A DNA stretch of 5,187 bases from Actinomycetes bacterium (lineage in GTDB: Bacteria; Actinomycetota; Actinomycetes; Streptosporangiales; Streptosporangiaceae). Position 1 is the stretch's first letter. Every line of letters starts with the position of its first letter. The translations under genes were made by a program, and so were the position numbers. Positions 4,090-5,187 of the stretch are shown piece after piece. The stretch is taken from the NCBI GenBank assembly GCA_023425615.1, contig JAFACJ010000083.1:1-5187 (forward strand). Direction: 5' to 3'. The notes under the pieces are model-generated. The model had not been told where the DNA came from. It did not search any database and was given only the letters and a program-made list of their open reading frames with translations.

Positions 4090-5187
4090 CCACCTCCACC
4101 GAGATCCCCGCATCCGCCGCCGCGCCGCCCTCCGCCGGCCGCGGCCCCCTGCTCACCGTCGTCCGCGGCACCGCCGGGCACCGGCTGCTCCTGCTGTCCG
4201 GGCCGCTCCTGGCCGCCGTCCTGCTCTACCTGGGCTCGGGCCTCGAGCCCTTCCGGGTCGGGCAGCTCACCAGCGTCCTGATCTTCGCCATCGCCATCAG
4301 CGGCCTCAACCTCGTCACCGGCTACACCGGGCTGCTGTCGATCGGGCACTCGGCGTTCTTCGGGCTCGGCGCCTACACCACCGGCGTGCTCATCGTCTCC
4401 TACCAGGTCGAACCGCTGCTCACCCTGCCCGTCGCAGCGGTGCTGTGCTTCGTGCTCGGCTTCGTCGTCGGGCTGCCCGCCCTGCGCATCCGCGGCCTCT
4501 ACCTGGCCCTGGTGACGCTCGCGGTGGGCGTCGCCTTCCCCGAACTGGTCAAGCGCTTCACCGACCTCACCGGCGGCGCGGCCGGGCTGGTCATCCGCTC
4601 CCGGCAGCTCGCGCCGCCGGAGTGGACGGGGCTGCGGCTCGGGCAGCGCCACCTGTGGCTGTACTGGGTGTGCGCGATCGTCCTCGTCCTGGTCCTGCTG
4701 CTGATCCGCAACCTCACCCGCAGCCGCCTCGGCATGGCGATGATCGCGACCCGCGACAACGAGCTCGCCGCCGCCTCGTCCGGCGTCCACATCGCCTCGG
4801 TCAAGACCCTCGCCTTCGGCCTGTCCGGAGCGGTGACCGGCCTGGCGGGCGGACTGTTCGCCATGTACGTGGGGGCGCTGTCACCCGACGGCTCCTTCAC
4901 GCTCCTGAAGTCCATCGAACTGATCACCGGCCTGTTCCTCGGCGGCGCCGCCACCCTCTACGGGCCGGTCGCCGGGGCCCTTGCCGTCGTGTTCATCCCC
5001 TACTACACCGCGGACCTGGTGTCGGGGCACGTCTCGGGCGTGCTCTTCGGCGCCGTCCTCATCGCCATCGTCTTCCTCATGCCCGAGGGAGTCGTCGGCC
5101 GCCTCCAGCGCCTGGCGCACCGCGTGGTCCGCGTCGAGCCCGCGCCCACCCCCCATACCCCCCCCCCCGCCCCCCCCCAAAAAATAA
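4086..5187 (+). CDS. livM: LIV-type ABC importer permease (LivM family), no stop codon before the window end
   Basis: I translated this by hand from a GTG at 4086-4088 that overlaps the livH stop (GTGA) and has GGAG at 4077-4080; no other in-frame ATG or GTG occurs before residue 100. The protein opens with a Pro/Ala/Ser-rich stretch (2-20), then membrane spans from about residue 33. The LivM hallmark GYTGLLSIGHSAFFGLGAYT is at 79-98. Further family blocks are LRIRGLYLALVTLAVG (133-148), the coupling loop RSRLGMAMIATRDNELAAAS (212-231), and FLGGAATLYGPVAGA (284-298). The last span, GVLFGAVLIAIVFLMPEGVV (318-337), is the normal end of the family, so the functional domain is complete. After about residue 350 the frame becomes PAPTPHTPPPAPPQKI and stays open at 5187; this tail is suspect because of long C-runs. 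It pairs with LivH to form the channel. Confidence 0.93.
   Translation, partial: MTTSTEIPASAAAPPSAGRGPLLTVVRGTAGHRLLLLSGPLLAAVLLYLGSGLEPFRVGQLTSVLIFAIAISGLNLVTGYTGLLSIGHSAFFGLGAYTTGVLIVSYQVEPLLTLPVAAVLCFVLGFVVGLPALRIRGLYLALVTLAVGVAFPELVKRFTDLTGGAAGLVIRSRQLAPPEWTGLRLGQRHLWLYWVCAIVLVLVLLLIRNLTRSRLGMAMIATRDNELAAASSGVHIASVKTLAFGLSGAVTGLAGGLFAMYVGALSPDGSFTLLKSIELITGLFLGGAATLYGPVAGALAVVFIPYYTADLVSGHVSGVLFGAVLIAIVFLMPEGVVGRLQRLAHRVVRVEPAPTPHTPPPAPPQKI
5149..5187. other. Low-complexity C-run / A-run tail at the right edge, probable contig-end artefact
   Basis: The last 39 bases hold homopolymers of 6 C (5149-5154), 11 C (5158-5168), 9 C (5170-5178) and 6 A (5179-5184), followed by TAA. Nothing else in the window looks like this, and A-runs are almost absent from the surrounding coding sequence. 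The run falls after the conserved end of LivM. If one C in the runs is spurious, the final TAA (5185-5187) would come into the livM frame. Read errors at the end of an assembled contig are the simplest explanation. Confidence 0.6.

Noticed and set aside
3112..4113. Long open frame on the minus strand (333 codons) antisense to livH
   Set aside because: The translation is Gln/Glu/Asp/Gly-rich low-complexity with no fold-like pattern; it is the usual shadow of a GC-rich membrane gene with strong third-position bias.
3972..4790. Long minus-strand open frame antisense to livM and the livH end
   Set aside because: Same composition artefact; the opposite strand encodes a clear LivM with family motifs.
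4981..5187. Plus-strand frame ending in the terminal TAA, giving a Ser/Pro-rich peptide
   Set aside because: It overlaps the livM membrane domain in another frame; its Pro-rich end is only the C-run.

Overview
The window is very GC-rich, with G or C at most third codon positions, GTG starts beside ATG, purine-rich Shine-Dalgarno sites and densely overlapping genes. This points to a high-GC actinomycete (Streptosporangiales, Streptomyces or a similar group). That placement is inferred from base composition and protein style; no marker gene is present. The window looks like a small contig: the left end cuts a gene, and the right end runs into a low-complexity C-run/A-run tail that looks artefactual.

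The layout is two divergent operons around one control region of about 207 bp (1489-1695). Leftwards (minus strand) run three small catabolic-type genes, each overlapping the next by 4 nt: an NTF2/SnoaL-like protein (1488-937), a classical short-chain dehydrogenase/reductase (940-188) and the N-terminus of a glyoxalase-like VOC protein (191 to beyond the left edge). Rightwards (plus strand) runs a LIV-type (branched-chain amino acid family, HAAT) ABC importer in the order ATPase livG (1696-2475), ATPase livF (2472-3182), permease livH (3193-4089) and permease livM (4086 to the right edge). No periplasmic/lipoprotein substrate-binding protein and no transcription regulator lie inside the window.

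The most informative feature is the divergent intergenic region. It carries two near-identical 20-nt elements (17/20 identical) in opposite orientation, one in front of each operon. Each sits between an identically spaced TTG-type -35 and a TAG-type -10. Downstream of the rightward one is a regularly spaced AGTGTG / CACACT / AGTGTG cluster, and between the two promoters is an imperfect palindrome. The simplest reading is that both operons respond to one signal: the importer brings in a compound that the NTF2-like/SDR/VOC enzymes help to degrade. In actinomycetes LIV-type transporters are used for many carboxylated substrates besides Leu/Ile/Val, so the amino-acid label should not be taken literally. 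The substrate cannot be read from this sequence.

I see no CRISPR array, tRNA, rRNA, insertion sequence or clear terminator. The gene families are all known. What may be undescribed is the paired promoter/operator architecture and the pairing of this enzyme trio with a LIV importer.
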